Shown piece after piece: positions 16,064 to 24,452 of a stretch of DNA of 64,000 bases. The DNA lies in assembly GCF_004365655.1 (NCBI RefSeq), contig NZ_SOEO01000002.1, positions 62,001 through 126,000 on the forward strand, given 5' to 3'. Position 1 is the first letter of the stretch; each line of letters begins with the position of its first letter. This stretch comes from Epilithonimonas xixisoli (GTDB taxonomy: Bacteria; Bacteroidota; Bacteroidia; Flavobacteriales; Weeksellaceae). The notes below the pieces were generated by a model, which worked only from the letters and a program-made list of their open reading frames with translations, was not told the DNA's origin and ran no database searches. Made by a program: the position numbers and the translations under genes.

Positions 16064-16646
16064 TATTAAATTCTTTTCTAATGTATTTCAGAATATCTAC
16101 GAAATCATTAAGCTCGTCAATATTAGGATATTCTTTCAGATAAGATTCGGGATTGTTATAACTAAATTCGTTCTGTTGTTTTCCAGATTGGTATTTTACT
16201 GAATATCCAGTTCCGTCAACAACAGTCATCAATAATGTTGTCATTAAAAAAGCTTTTTCATCTTCATCGTATTCAACTTTCTTATTGCTTTTTTTATATT
16301 TAAAAGTTTCCTCTTTTGGGAGAAATTTTATATTTCTAGCTTCAACGTTTACAAAAACCTCCTCCAAAGATTTTTCAGATTTCAGAATTGTGATTTCTGG
16401 TTTTATCCATTCAACCTCATCTCTGCTGATTTCTTTAGGCAAAAACCATTGGGTTAAATTTGCTTTCCAAGTTTTATCTTCTTTATAAATTCTGAAAACA
16501 AAACCGCTGTTTGTAATTCCTCGGTCTTTATATATTCTAATTTCAGTTTCTTTCAGTTCAGAAGGAACATTTGCTAATGAATCTATATTTTGTGATTTTA
16601 CAATCGCAAATAAGAAGAGAAATAAAAATCGAAGCGAAAATTGCAT
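16053..16646 (-). CDS. Hypothetical exported protein between yicC and gmk
   Basis: 197 residues with a signal peptide (MQFSLRFLFLFLFAIVKSQ), so probably periplasmic. The mature part is charged, with no recognised motif (WKANLTQWFLPKEISRDEVE, ending DILKYIRKEFNIEF). Its 3' end overlaps gmk by 11 bp. It interrupts the usual yicC-gmk neighbourhood and is preceded by a repeat-containing gap, so it may be a later insertion. Confidence 0.7.
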   Translation of the reverse strand: MQFSLRFLFLFLFAIVKSQNIDSLANVPSELKETEIRIYKDRGITNSGFVFRIYKEDKTWKANLTQWFLPKEISRDEVEWIKPEITILKSEKSLEEVFVNVEARNIKFLPKEETFKYKKSNKKVEYDEDEKAFLMTTLLMTVVDGTGYSVKYQSGKQQNEFSYNNPESYLKEYPNIDELNDFVDILKYIRKEFNIEF

Positions 16647-16654
16647 ATCAAAAT

Positions 16655-16790
16655 GTATCGCTCTACGGAGCTTTGTTGCGTGTTGTTATTAGAATTTCTA
16701 CAAACATTTCGCTCCTACGGAGCTTTTAATTTACTGGATGATTTTTTTCTACCAATATTTCACTTCTTCGAAGCTTTAATATTCAAAAAC
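16655..16790. repeat. Family B palindromes between yicC and the hypothetical gene
   Basis: Three related short palindromes: CGCTCTACGGAGC, CGCTCCTACGGAGC and a diverged CTTCTTCGAAGC, each preceded by a stretch like ACAAACATTT. The GCTCC/GGAGC core is the same as in the 43552-43935 duplication. Confidence 0.7.
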
Positions 16791-16828
16791 CTTCCGAGTT
16801 GAATCTTTTTACTTTTATCTTGTTTCTT

Positions 16829-17686
16829 CTAAAGAACATTCAAAGTTTGTTCTTTGATTTTTTCCAAGTCATCTTTCATTTCCACCACCAATTTCTGAAT
16901 CTCAGAATGATTGGCTTTCGAACCCAAAGTATTGATTTCTCTTCCCATTTCCTGAGCAATGAAGCCTAGTTTTTTACCATTGAAATCCTCGTTTCTCATT
17001 ACTTCAAGATAATATTTGATATGCTGAGAAAGGCGAACTTTTTCTTCAGAAATATCCAATTTTTCAACAAAATAAACCATTTCCTGATAATATCTTGTTT
17101 CATCGATGTTCTCGAAATTCTTAAGTGCAGTTTGATAACGGTCTTTGATGGGTTGGATTCTTTCCTCCTCGTATTGACCAACTTTATTCAAATTGTTCTC
17201 GATATTCTGAACGATTTTTTCGATTTCCTCAGCCAAATTATTGCCTTCAGTTTTGCGGAATTCTATAAACTTAGAAACTGAATCTTGCACAACTTGCAGA
17301 AGCGCTTTCCATTCGTTTTCTTCAAGTTCCGAGTTTTTGGTTGATAGAACATCTGGCATTCTTACCGCCATTTTCAAATATTCAAAATCTGGTGCATCAG
17401 AAGCAATAGCTCTTAATTGTTCGATGTAATTTTTGACAACTTCCTGATTGATTTTCACATCGTTGCTGTCTTCGAGACTTTCGCAATTGATGTAGCAATC
17501 TACCTTTCCACGAAGGATTTTGTCATTCAAAAGTTTCCTGATTTCGAATTCTTTTTCTTTATATCTAAGCGGTGTTTTGACGTTGAGATCAAAGTTTTTG
17601 CTGTTCAGAGATTTGATGTCGACCGTTATTTTTGTGCCTTCATAAACAGTTTCGGCTCTCCCAAAACCTGTCATAGATAATATCAT
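16829..17686 (-). CDS. yicC: YicC family endoribonuclease
   Basis: 285 residues. The N-terminal MILSMTGFGRAE and the C-terminal IAQEMGREINTLGSKAN are family signatures. YicC-family proteins are oligomeric endoribonucleases implicated in RNA turnover. It has its own TATCTTTG promoter at 17707-17714 and lies upstream of gmk on the same strand, with one inserted gene and repeats between them. Confidence 0.94.
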   Translation of the reverse strand: MILSMTGFGRAETVYEGTKITVDIKSLNSKNFDLNVKTPLRYKEKEFEIRKLLNDKILRGKVDCYINCESLEDSNDVKINQEVVKNYIEQLRAIASDAPDFEYLKMAVRMPDVLSTKNSELEENEWKALLQVVQDSVSKFIEFRKTEGNNLAEEIEKIVQNIENNLNKVGQYEEERIQPIKDRYQTALKNFENIDETRYYQEMVYFVEKLDISEEKVRLSQHIKYYLEVMRNEDFNGKKLGFIAQEMGREINTLGSKANHSEIQKLVVEMKDDLEKIKEQTLNVL

Positions 17687-17706
17687 ATTGAATATTTATA
17701 AGATTG

Positions 17707-17714
17707 CAAAGATA
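17707..17714 (-). promoter_or_regulatory. -7 promoter element of yicC
   Basis: Minus-strand TATCTTTG, exact TAnnTTTG match, 21 bp before the yicC start codon. Confidence 0.6.
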
Positions 17715-17796
17715 AGGTTTTCATTGATTTGAAATAATGCTTCAATTTTAACAATTTTCATATTCAATATAGTTGGATTTTGAAATTTGAAATTCC

Positions 17797-17804
17797 TATT
17801 TTTG
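17797..17804 (+). promoter_or_regulatory. -7 promoter element of lpxK
   Basis: TATTTTTG matches TAnnTTTG. It ends only 6 bp before the lpxK ATG at 17811, implying a very short or absent 5' leader. It supports ATG 17811 over the upstream in-frame TTG at 17787. Confidence 0.6.
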
Positions 17805-17810
17805 CAACCT

Positions 17811-18836
17811 ATGAAAAGATGGTATCTCTACCCCTTTTCCCTAGGTTATCATCTCGGAACTTCGATTAGAAACCGGATGTATGATTGGGGACTATTCTCT
17901 TCTTCGAAATTCCGAACACCAATTATTGGTGTTGGCAATCTGTCCGTGGGTGGCAGTGGAAAATCACCGATGGTAATGTATCTGGCAGAATATCTTTCCA
18001 AATATTACCGAACAGGCGTACTTTCCCGAGGTTATGGAAGAATTACAAAAGGCTACAGCATTGTAAACTACGACAGCAATTATAAGTTGGTTGGCGACGA
18101 GCCGATGCAGTTGTTCGAACGTTTCAGAAACCGTTTCGTAATCGGTGTTTGCGAAGACCGTGTTTTTGGCGCTAAAAAAATCATAGAAGATATGGATTTG
18201 GAAGTTTTGCTTCTGGATGACAGCTATCAGCACCGTGCCATAAAGCCGGGAATGAATCTTCTTTTGACAGATTATAATGACCCTTATTTCAAAGATTTCA
18301 TTTTACCAGCAGGTGATTTGCGTGAAAGTCGACACGGAATGAAACGCGCCAATATTATCTTGGTAACCAAGTGTCCAGATGATTTGACCGAGGAGAAAAA
18401 GCAATTCTACATCTCGAGAATCAGACCTCAGCATTATCAGAAAGTTTTCTTTTCAGCCATTTCTTATGACGAGAATATCCTTGGGCTTGATAGTATGATG
18501 CCTGTGAAAAATTTGGATTATTATGATGTTTTGTTAATTACAGGAATTGCAAACCCTTCCCAACTTTTAAAAGAGATTTCCAAATACAATCAAAAAGTTA
18601 AACATCTGCAGTTCAAAGACCATCATAATTTTACTGATGACGACATCAAAAAAATAACCGCAGAATACAAAAAACTTGGTGAATACAAGATCATTCTAAC
18701 AACCGAGAAAGATTACGTCCGCCTAAAAACTTTTGATTATCTTCGAAACAAGATTTTCTATTGGCCTATCAATGTGGAAATTGACAAGCGAGAAGAGTTT
18801 AATAATATCATTCAAAACTATGTTAGAAAAGTATAA
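17811..18836 (+). CDS. lpxK: Tetraacyldisaccharide 4'-kinase
   Basis: 341 residues from ATG 17811. The family P-loop GVGNLSVGGSGKSPM lies near residues 39-53, followed by LSRGYGR and LLLDDSYQHRAI. An N-terminal hydrophobic segment fits membrane association. LpxK adds the 4' phosphate of lipid A at the inner membrane. The stop overlaps the start of the purine nucleoside phosphorylase gene by 17 bp, so the genes are co-transcribed. Confidence 0.95.
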   Translation: MKRWYLYPFSLGYHLGTSIRNRMYDWGLFSSSKFRTPIIGVGNLSVGGSGKSPMVMYLAEYLSKYYRTGVLSRGYGRITKGYSIVNYDSNYKLVGDEPMQLFERFRNRFVIGVCEDRVFGAKKIIEDMDLEVLLLDDSYQHRAIKPGMNLLLTDYNDPYFKDFILPAGDLRESRHGMKRANIILVTKCPDDLTEEKKQFYISRIRPQHYQKVFFSAISYDENILGLDSMMPVKNLDYYDVLLITGIANPSQLLKEISKYNQKVKHLQFKDHHNFTDDDIKKITAEYKKLGEYKIILTTEKDYVRLKTFDYLRNKIFYWPINVEIDKREEFNNIIQNYVRKV

Positions 18837-19632
18837 AGAAACAGCAGAATTTATCAAAAACATCATTGGCGAAACACCCGATTTTGCGATTGTTTTAGGT
18901 TCTGGCTTAGGAAAACTTCAACACGAAGTTGAGGCGATTCATACTTTAGATTATAAAGACATTCCAAATTTTCCCCAAACAACAGTAGTTGGTCACGGCG
19001 GAAAATTGATCTACGGAATATTGGAAGGCAAAAAAGTATTAATGATGAGCGGTCGTTTCCATTATTACGAAGGTCATTCCATCGAAACGGTTACTTTTCC
19101 TTTCCGCGTTTTTCATTTGTTAGGAATTAAGAATTTGATTTTGTCTAATGCTTGCGGTGGCGTGAATCCGAACTTCAAAGTAGCCGACATTATGGTTTTG
19201 ACAGATCACATCAATATGTTGCCAGAACACCCACTGAGAGGAAAAAATCTCGACGAATTCGGACCACGTTTCGTGGATATGAGCGAGCCTTACAACCGCA
19301 AAATGATCTCGATTGCAAAAGACATTGCAACTCAAGAAAACATCGACCTAAAAGAAGGCGTTTACGTTGCTTTAACGGGACCAACTTTCGAAACACCAGC
19401 AGAATACGGAATGATAAAAGCCATCGGTGGAGATGCTGTCGGAATGAGCACCGTTCCAGAAGTGATTGTGGCAAAACATCAAGGAATGGATTGTTTCTGT
19501 TTATCAATTATCACCGATTTGGGTGGGCCAGATATTGCCTTTGCAGTTTCGCACGACGAAGTTTTGGAAGCCGCAAACAAAGCAATGCCGAATGTCATCA
19601 AAATTGTAAAAGGTCTGGTAAGGAATTACTAA
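18820..19632 (+). CDS. punA: Purine-nucleoside phosphorylase
   Basis: 270 residues from ATG 18820, inside the end of lpxK. Family motifs: IVLGSGLGKL, GHGGKLIYG, GRFHYYEGHS, NACGGVNP, TGPTFETPAE and GMSTVPEVIVAKH. The trimeric class cleaves inosine and guanosine with phosphate for purine salvage in the cytoplasm. A longer in-frame start at 18733 lies within lpxK and lacks family similarity. A clean terminator follows at 19656. Confidence 0.95.
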   Translation: MLEKYKETAEFIKNIIGETPDFAIVLGSGLGKLQHEVEAIHTLDYKDIPNFPQTTVVGHGGKLIYGILEGKKVLMMSGRFHYYEGHSIETVTFPFRVFHLLGIKNLILSNACGGVNPNFKVADIMVLTDHINMLPEHPLRGKNLDEFGPRFVDMSEPYNRKMISIAKDIATQENIDLKEGVYVALTGPTFETPAEYGMIKAIGGDAVGMSTVPEVIVAKHQGMDCFCLSIITDLGGPDIAFAVSHDEVLEAANKAMPNVIKIVKGLVRNY

Positions 19633-19655
19633 CATTATTCAAAATATAAATCATC

Positions 19656-19682
19656 AAGACAGCTTTTTTCGCTGTCTTTTTT
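19656..19682 (+). terminator. Terminator of the lpxK-PNP operon
   Basis: Stem AAGACAGC / GCTGTCTT with 7-nt loop and T-run. Confidence 0.85.
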
Positions 19683-19705
19683 ATTTCATTTAACATAATA
19701 TTGCT

Positions 19706-19713
19706 TAGCTTTG
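19706..19713 (+). promoter_or_regulatory. -7 promoter element of the thioredoxin-like gene
   Basis: TAGCTTTG fits TAnnTTTG and ends 18 bp before the ATG at 19732. Confidence 0.55.
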
Positions 19714-19731
19714 TTTGTCAAAATTTTAATA

Positions 19732-20247
19732 ATGAAGAGGATATTAGTTTACACATTATTATTGGTTTTCCAATTTGGATTTTCTCAGCAAGTCCCAAAA
19801 GTTTTGAAAACCAAATTTTCCAAAGAAGCATTAGCTCAAAAATTACAAGACGAAAATGGCAATGAAATTTCCATCAATGAAATTCTGAAACTTCATAAAG
19901 ATAAAATACTAGTCATCGATTTCTGGGCCGGCTGGTGCAAAGATTGCCTCAAAGCTTTTCCAAAAGCCAAAGAATTGGAAGAAAAAAATCCCGATGTCAA
20001 TTTCGTTTTTCTTTCTTTGGAAAGATCAAAAGAAGGTTTTTTGAAAAGTCTCGACAGATTCGAAATGACTGAAAAAGAAAACTATTGGTTCTCTTCCGGT
20101 TGGAAAAATGATTTCAATAATTATGTAGATCTCAACTGGATTCCGAGATTCATTGTAGTAGATCAAAAATCCGACATTGCAAAATATTACGCCATTTCTC
20201 CGGAAGATCCGGAAATCCAAACCACGATAGACAAGCTTACAAAATAA
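19732..20247 (+). CDS. Exported thioredoxin-like protein
   Basis: 171 residues from ATG 19732; the upstream codon at 19711 lies within the promoter element. A signal peptide (ILVYTLLLVFQFGFSQ) predicts periplasmic location. The thioredoxin fold has the active site FWAGWCKDCLKAFPKAKE (CKDC) and the cis-Pro segment IPRFIVVD. It is a TlpA/ResA-like disulfide reductase of unknown partner. A promoter precedes it and a terminator follows at 20253. Confidence 0.88.
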   Translation: MKRILVYTLLLVFQFGFSQQVPKVLKTKFSKEALAQKLQDENGNEISINEILKLHKDKILVIDFWAGWCKDCLKAFPKAKELEEKNPDVNFVFLSLERSKEGFLKSLDRFEMTEKENYWFSSGWKNDFNNYVDLNWIPRFIVVDQKSDIAKYYAISPEDPEIQTTIDKLTK

Positions 20248-20252
20248 TCAAC

Positions 20253-20280
20253 ATCCCGAAAATTTTCGGGATTTTTTTTG
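20253..20280 (+). terminator. Terminator after the thioredoxin-like gene
   Basis: Stem ATCCCGAAAA / TTTTCGGGAT followed by eight T. Confidence 0.85.
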
Positions 20281-20302
20281 ATTAAATTTGTCTTAAAATT
20301 AT

Positions 20303-20387
20303 GGCAGCTTTTTCCGCCTTCCGTTCCCAATCTTTTTGCCTTGGCTTTTCCAGCCACAAAAAAGGATTTCCACTCAAGTCGGGCTGC
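20303..20387. repeat. Family A hairpin repeat, copy at dinB 5' side
   Basis: Contains CCGCCTTCCGTTCCCAATCT, then TTTTTG, a short inner stem (TTGGC..GCC), CAAAAAAGGATTTCC and ACTCAAGTCGGGC. It lies between the thioredoxin terminator and dinB. Confidence 0.8.
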
Positions 20388-20429
20388 GAGATTTCTTATA
20401 ATAACAAGATTTCTACACCCAATTAACGA

Positions 20430-21515
20430 ATGCAACCTCAACGCAAAATAATCCATGTCGATATGGACGCTTTTTACGCCTCCGTAGAACAGCTCGATGA
20501 CCCGAGTCTGCGTGGAAAAGCCATTGCCGTTGGTGGCGGACATCGTGGTGTGGTTTCTGCTGCAAGCTACGAAGCAAGGAAATTTGGAGTGCGTTCTGCG
20601 ATGCCGAGTAAGACGGCGAGAGAAAGATGTCCGCATCTCATTTTTGTGAAACCGAGATTTGCGAGATATAAAGAAATCTCCAGCAAGATCAGAAGCATCT
20701 TCCACGAATACACAGACTTGGTCGAACCACTTTCTTTAGATGAAGCTTACCTCGACGTGACCGAAAATAAAAAAGACATCGAGTCGGCGAATGACATTGC
20801 GAGGGAAATCCGCAAACGAATCTTTGAAGAAACCGGACTCACAGCTTCAGCAGGAATTTCTGTCAATAAGTTTTTGGCAAAAGTAGCTTCGGACATCAAT
20901 AAACCCAATGGACAGAAAACCATTCATCCAACCAAGATAGATGAGTTTTTGGAAAATCTTCCAATCGAGAAATTCTACGGCGTTGGAAAAGTCACGGCTA
21001 ACCGAATGCATATGCTCCACATCTTCAAAGGTTCTGATTTGAAGGCAAAATCTCTGGACGAATTGGAAAAGCTTTTCGGAAAATCGGGAAGATATTATTA
21101 TAATGTGGTTCGTGGAATCCATAATGGAGAAGTAAAACCCAACCGAATCCAGAAAAGTGTAGCGGTAGAAAGGACTTTTTGGGACGACATCAATGAAGAT
21201 GACGAAGTGGACCAGAAACTAAAATCTCTAAGTCTAGAACTGGAAGAACGCCTTGGCAAAAAAGAGATCAAAGGCAAAACCTTGACTTTGAAAATCAAAT
21301 ACAAAGATTTCACGCTTTACACGAGGAGCAAAACGCAAGATTTATATTTCGAAAACGCGGAAAAGTTCTACAACACGGCGAAACAACTTTGGGAATTGCG
21401 ACCTTTTGATAAGGCGATTCGACTTCTTGGACTTTCTTTGTCCAATCTTAATACAGACGAGAAAAAGCAGGTTTCTGTTCAGTTGAAGATTCCTTTTGCT
21501 GAGTTTGATGATTGA
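20430..21515 (+). CDS. dinB: DNA polymerase IV
   Basis: 361 residues. Y-family motifs: IIHVDMDAFYASVEQ at the N-terminus, EPLSLDEAYLDVT with the catalytic acidic residues, ASAGISVNKFLAK, and FYGVGKVTANRM in the helix-hairpin-helix region. The little-finger domain covers the last ~120 residues. It performs error-prone translesion synthesis. No LexA box is evident. It is flanked on both sides by family A repeats. Confidence 0.96.
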   Translation: MQPQRKIIHVDMDAFYASVEQLDDPSLRGKAIAVGGGHRGVVSAASYEARKFGVRSAMPSKTARERCPHLIFVKPRFARYKEISSKIRSIFHEYTDLVEPLSLDEAYLDVTENKKDIESANDIAREIRKRIFEETGLTASAGISVNKFLAKVASDINKPNGQKTIHPTKIDEFLENLPIEKFYGVGKVTANRMHMLHIFKGSDLKAKSLDELEKLFGKSGRYYYNVVRGIHNGEVKPNRIQKSVAVERTFWDDINEDDEVDQKLKSLSLELEERLGKKEIKGKTLTLKIKYKDFTLYTRSKTQDLYFENAEKFYNTAKQLWELRPFDKAIRLLGLSLSNLNTDEKKQVSVQLKIPFAEFDD

Positions 21516-21910
21516 TATTTTAAAACGCAAAGTCAGCGAAGTTTTTTTTGAATGACTTGAAAATATTTTAAGGTTCGCAAAGGCGCTTTGCTCAGCTGAG
21601 ATTTTCTATTTCTTGAAGATTCTGTCAATAGTCGATTGATTGACAAACGTTGTACTGAATTGCAAATCTTCAATCTTGTGATGCGCGCCCCGGCTTGAGC
21701 GGAAATCCTTTTTTGTGGCTGGAATTAGCGATGGCAAAAAGATTGGGAGCGGAAGACGGAAATAGGCGTCCAAATAATTTGTTTTGATGACTGCAAGCTT
21801 TCTTTCCTGATTCTTTTTACTTTTCTGTTGTTTCTTCCCCATTTTCCTTGGCTTGATATTTTCATAGAACGGAATATCAAATCAAACAATCTGAAAAAAT
21901 CTACATTCTT
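21516..21910. repeat. Repeat region between dinB and amyA (families D and A)
   Basis: 395 bp without a supported gene. Family D motifs (AACGCAAAGTCAGCGAAG and GGTTCGCAAAGGCG) span 21523-21598. A family A hairpin spans 21685-21772 (GGCTTGAGCGGAAATCC, TTTTTTG..CAAAAA, GATTGGGAGCGGAAG). The open frames here are repeat-derived. Confidence 0.75.
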
Positions 21911-23380
21911 ATGAACGGAACGATGATACAGTTTTTCCATTGGTACACCGATGGCGACTCATTCCTTTGGAAACACACAAAAGACCAGGCAACATATTTG
22001 TCGGACCTTGGGATTACTTCGGCTTGGCTTCCGCCGGCTTATAAAAGTACAAACGCAGGTTTCTCTGTTGGTTATGACCCTTACGACCTTTTCGATTTGG
22101 GAGAATTTGACCAAAAAGGTGGCATTCCGACAAAATATGGAACGAAGGAGCAATATCTGGAAGCCGTGAAAGCGCTGAAAGAAAATAAAATTCAAGTGAT
22201 TGCGGATATTGTGCTTAATCATAAGGCTGGAGGCGATGAGCTGGAGAAATTCAATGCTATAAAAGTGGACGAAGATGACCGAACTGTGGCGATTTCTGAT
22301 GTGATGGAAATTGAGTCGTACACTAAATTTACTTTCGACGGAAGACAAAAGAAATATTCTGACTTCGAGTGGAATTTCACCTGTTTTACTGGCGTAGATT
22401 ATGCCGAAGGACAAGAGACGGCGATTTTCCGAATCATCAATGATTATGGCGACCATTGGGACAATATCATTGATGATGAAAAAGGGAACTATGATTTCCT
22501 GATGTATAATGACATCGAACATCGAAATCCATTCGTTCGTGAAGAGCTGAATTATTGGGGAAAATGGTACCAAGAGCAAATCGGTTTTGAAGGTGTTCGA
22601 CTGGACGCCGTGAAGCATATTTCGCCGGATTTTTATAAAGAGTGGCTTGCCCTTTTGCGTTCCAACACGGGCGTTGATATTTTTGCTGTTGGCGAGTATT
22701 GGGCGCCTGGCGATTTGCCACTTTTGGAAGCGTATATAGATTCTACAGATGGATGTATGAGTTTGTTTGATTCGTCTTTGCAACATCGCTTACACCAAGC
22801 CTCCAACAATCCTGATTATGATTTGAGGGAGATTTTCAATGAAACTTTGGTTGGTTCTCATCCTACAAAAGCCGTAACCGTAGTCGATAATCACGACACG
22901 CAACCGCTTCAGGCTTTGCAAGCGCCAGTGGAGACTTGGTTCAAACCGATTGCCTATGCTTTGATTTTATTGAGACAAGATGGTTATCCTTGTGTTTTCT
23001 ATCCAGATTTATACGGCGCGAGTTACAAAGATCACGGCGAAGATGGAAACGAGCACGAGATTTTCCTTGACAAAGTGGATGCAATAGAAGAACTTTTGAA
23101 AGCCAGAAAAGATTTTGCTTATGGCGAGCAAAGAGATTATTTTGATGATGCGCATTGCATTGGCTGGACGCGGGAAGGTGATGATGAACATTACGGTTGT
23201 GCGGTTGTTCTAAGCAACAAAGATGTGAATCAAAAATCGATGGAAATTGGAAAACGATACGCAGGGAAAACGTTTTATGATTTCACAGGACATATTCAGG
23301 ATAAAATTACGATTGATGAAAATGGCTGGGCAGTTTTTCCTTGTCCTGCGGGAAATGTGAGTGTTTGGGTGGCGGAATAA
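21911..23380 (+). CDS. amyA: Cytoplasmic alpha-amylase, GH13 family
   Basis: 489 residues without a signal peptide, so cytoplasmic. The GH13 regions are DIVLNHKAGGDE, GVRLDAVKHI (nucleophile Asp), FAVGEYWAPG (acid Glu) and VVDNHDTQ (transition-state Asp). Length and the B-domain fit the liquefying GH13_5-type alpha-amylases such as E. coli AmyA. It would hydrolyse internal alpha-1,4-glucans and complements the secreted GH13 enzyme at 29009. An alternative start 4 codons later (ATG 21923) is possible. Confidence 0.92.
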   Translation: MNGTMIQFFHWYTDGDSFLWKHTKDQATYLSDLGITSAWLPPAYKSTNAGFSVGYDPYDLFDLGEFDQKGGIPTKYGTKEQYLEAVKALKENKIQVIADIVLNHKAGGDELEKFNAIKVDEDDRTVAISDVMEIESYTKFTFDGRQKKYSDFEWNFTCFTGVDYAEGQETAIFRIINDYGDHWDNIIDDEKGNYDFLMYNDIEHRNPFVREELNYWGKWYQEQIGFEGVRLDAVKHISPDFYKEWLALLRSNTGVDIFAVGEYWAPGDLPLLEAYIDSTDGCMSLFDSSLQHRLHQASNNPDYDLREIFNETLVGSHPTKAVTVVDNHDTQPLQALQAPVETWFKPIAYALILLRQDGYPCVFYPDLYGASYKDHGEDGNEHEIFLDKVDAIEELLKARKDFAYGEQRDYFDDAHCIGWTREGDDEHYGCAVVLSNKDVNQKSMEIGKRYAGKTFYDFTGHIQDKITIDENGWAVFPCPAGNVSVWVAE

Positions 23381-23477
23381 ATTATCATTAACTTTTGAAA
23401 TAATGGATAAAAATTAGAAGGAAAGTCAGAATAATAAAATTATATTTGAAATTCCAAACCAATTTAAAACTATTCTG

Positions 23478-24392
23478 ATGAAACTTCTACAAATATTATT
23501 AATCTCCTTGATATTAATATCTTGTAAAAAAGATATTACATTAATTGACGGTAAAATAAAAAAATTAGATAATACTGAGATAAATAAAGCAGAGCAAACT
23601 AAGACATATCTTAATGATTACTATTTGCCACTTATCCAAAAGAGAAATGTAAAAAAAGTGCAAAATAATAGTCTTGAAGAAATAAATTATTCTAACAATA
23701 ATCCAAGACAAAAAAAAGAAAAAATAATTCAAGAAAGTAAGAGTGGAGTAATCAAATCTGAAAAAAGTATTCAGTTAGATAAAAAAATTTATTCTCCAGA
23801 AAATATCAAGATAATGCAAAACCTTGGTAAATTATATGATGCAGATAAAGAACTTCAACAACAAATTGAAGAAGAAAATAAAAAAGAAATTGATAATACA
23901 AGAAATTCTTTATTCAAAATTGACAAAACAGGCATAGAAGGTTCTTTATCTCTTGAAAATAATACGAATCAGAACCTTGAAAAAGCAACAATAACAACCC
24001 TAATAACATACAAATTTCCTAATAAGCAGTTCTTTTATTATTCTCCTTACGAAATATTGCAAAATAAAGACATTTGGAACATTAACGAGAAAAAAGACAT
24101 ATCAATAGATAATATTTTTTCCTATGCATATGATTATGAAAAATTTAGAAAAATTTTGGAAGTTCACAAACCAGAAAAAATTGAAATAATTTATTTTATT
24201 AGCTTCTCAAATTCTATTGGATATTCTAATTATAAAAAGAAGTTTATATACGAGAATTCATCTCCACAAATAAGAAATCAAATTCAAAGATTCGGAACAT
24301 TTAGGGAAATGCCTTTTTCAAAAGAGGATTTACAATCTTTTGGCGAGAAAATATTAGAGAATGACCTCACTGAATTACTAACAAAAAAGTAA
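23478..24392 (+). CDS. Hypothetical lipoprotein, AT-rich
   Basis: 304 residues. Lipobox LILISC at residues 11-16 predicts a lipoprotein. The middle is Lys/Asn/Glu-rich and mostly helical (ELQQQIEEENKKEIDNTRNS). A C-terminal beta-rich part follows (ATITTLITYKFPNKQFFYYS). Codon use is far more AT-biased than in neighbours. No family recognised. It ends near a bidirectional terminator shared with the convergent ALDH gene. Confidence 0.7.
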   Translation: MKLLQILLISLILISCKKDITLIDGKIKKLDNTEINKAEQTKTYLNDYYLPLIQKRNVKKVQNNSLEEINYSNNNPRQKKEKIIQESKSGVIKSEKSIQLDKKIYSPENIKIMQNLGKLYDADKELQQQIEEENKKEIDNTRNSLFKIDKTGIEGSLSLENNTNQNLEKATITTLITYKFPNKQFFYYSPYEILQNKDIWNINEKKDISIDNIFSYAYDYEKFRKILEVHKPEKIEIIYFISFSNSIGYSNYKKKFIYENSSPQIRNQIQRFGTFREMPFSKEDLQSFGEKILENDLTELLTKK

Positions 24393-24413
24393 TAATAATT
24401 TCTATATTAAAAA

Positions 24414-24444
24414 AAAACCTCTCAAAAATTTGAGAGGTTTTTTT
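24414..24444. terminator. Bidirectional terminator between the lipoprotein and ALDH genes
   Basis: Stem AAAAACCTCTCAAA / TTTGAGAGGTTTTT with A and T runs, between convergent genes. Confidence 0.85.
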
Positions 24445-24452
24445 ACTTAATT

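Noticed and set aside
19152-19649. 165-codon rightward ORF in another frame
   Set aside because: Overlaps the purine nucleoside phosphorylase and is Arg/Ser-rich out-of-frame translation.
21959-22786. 275-codon leftward ORF
   Set aside because: Antisense shadow of the cytoplasmic amylase; no motif, and the amylase has all GH13 regions.
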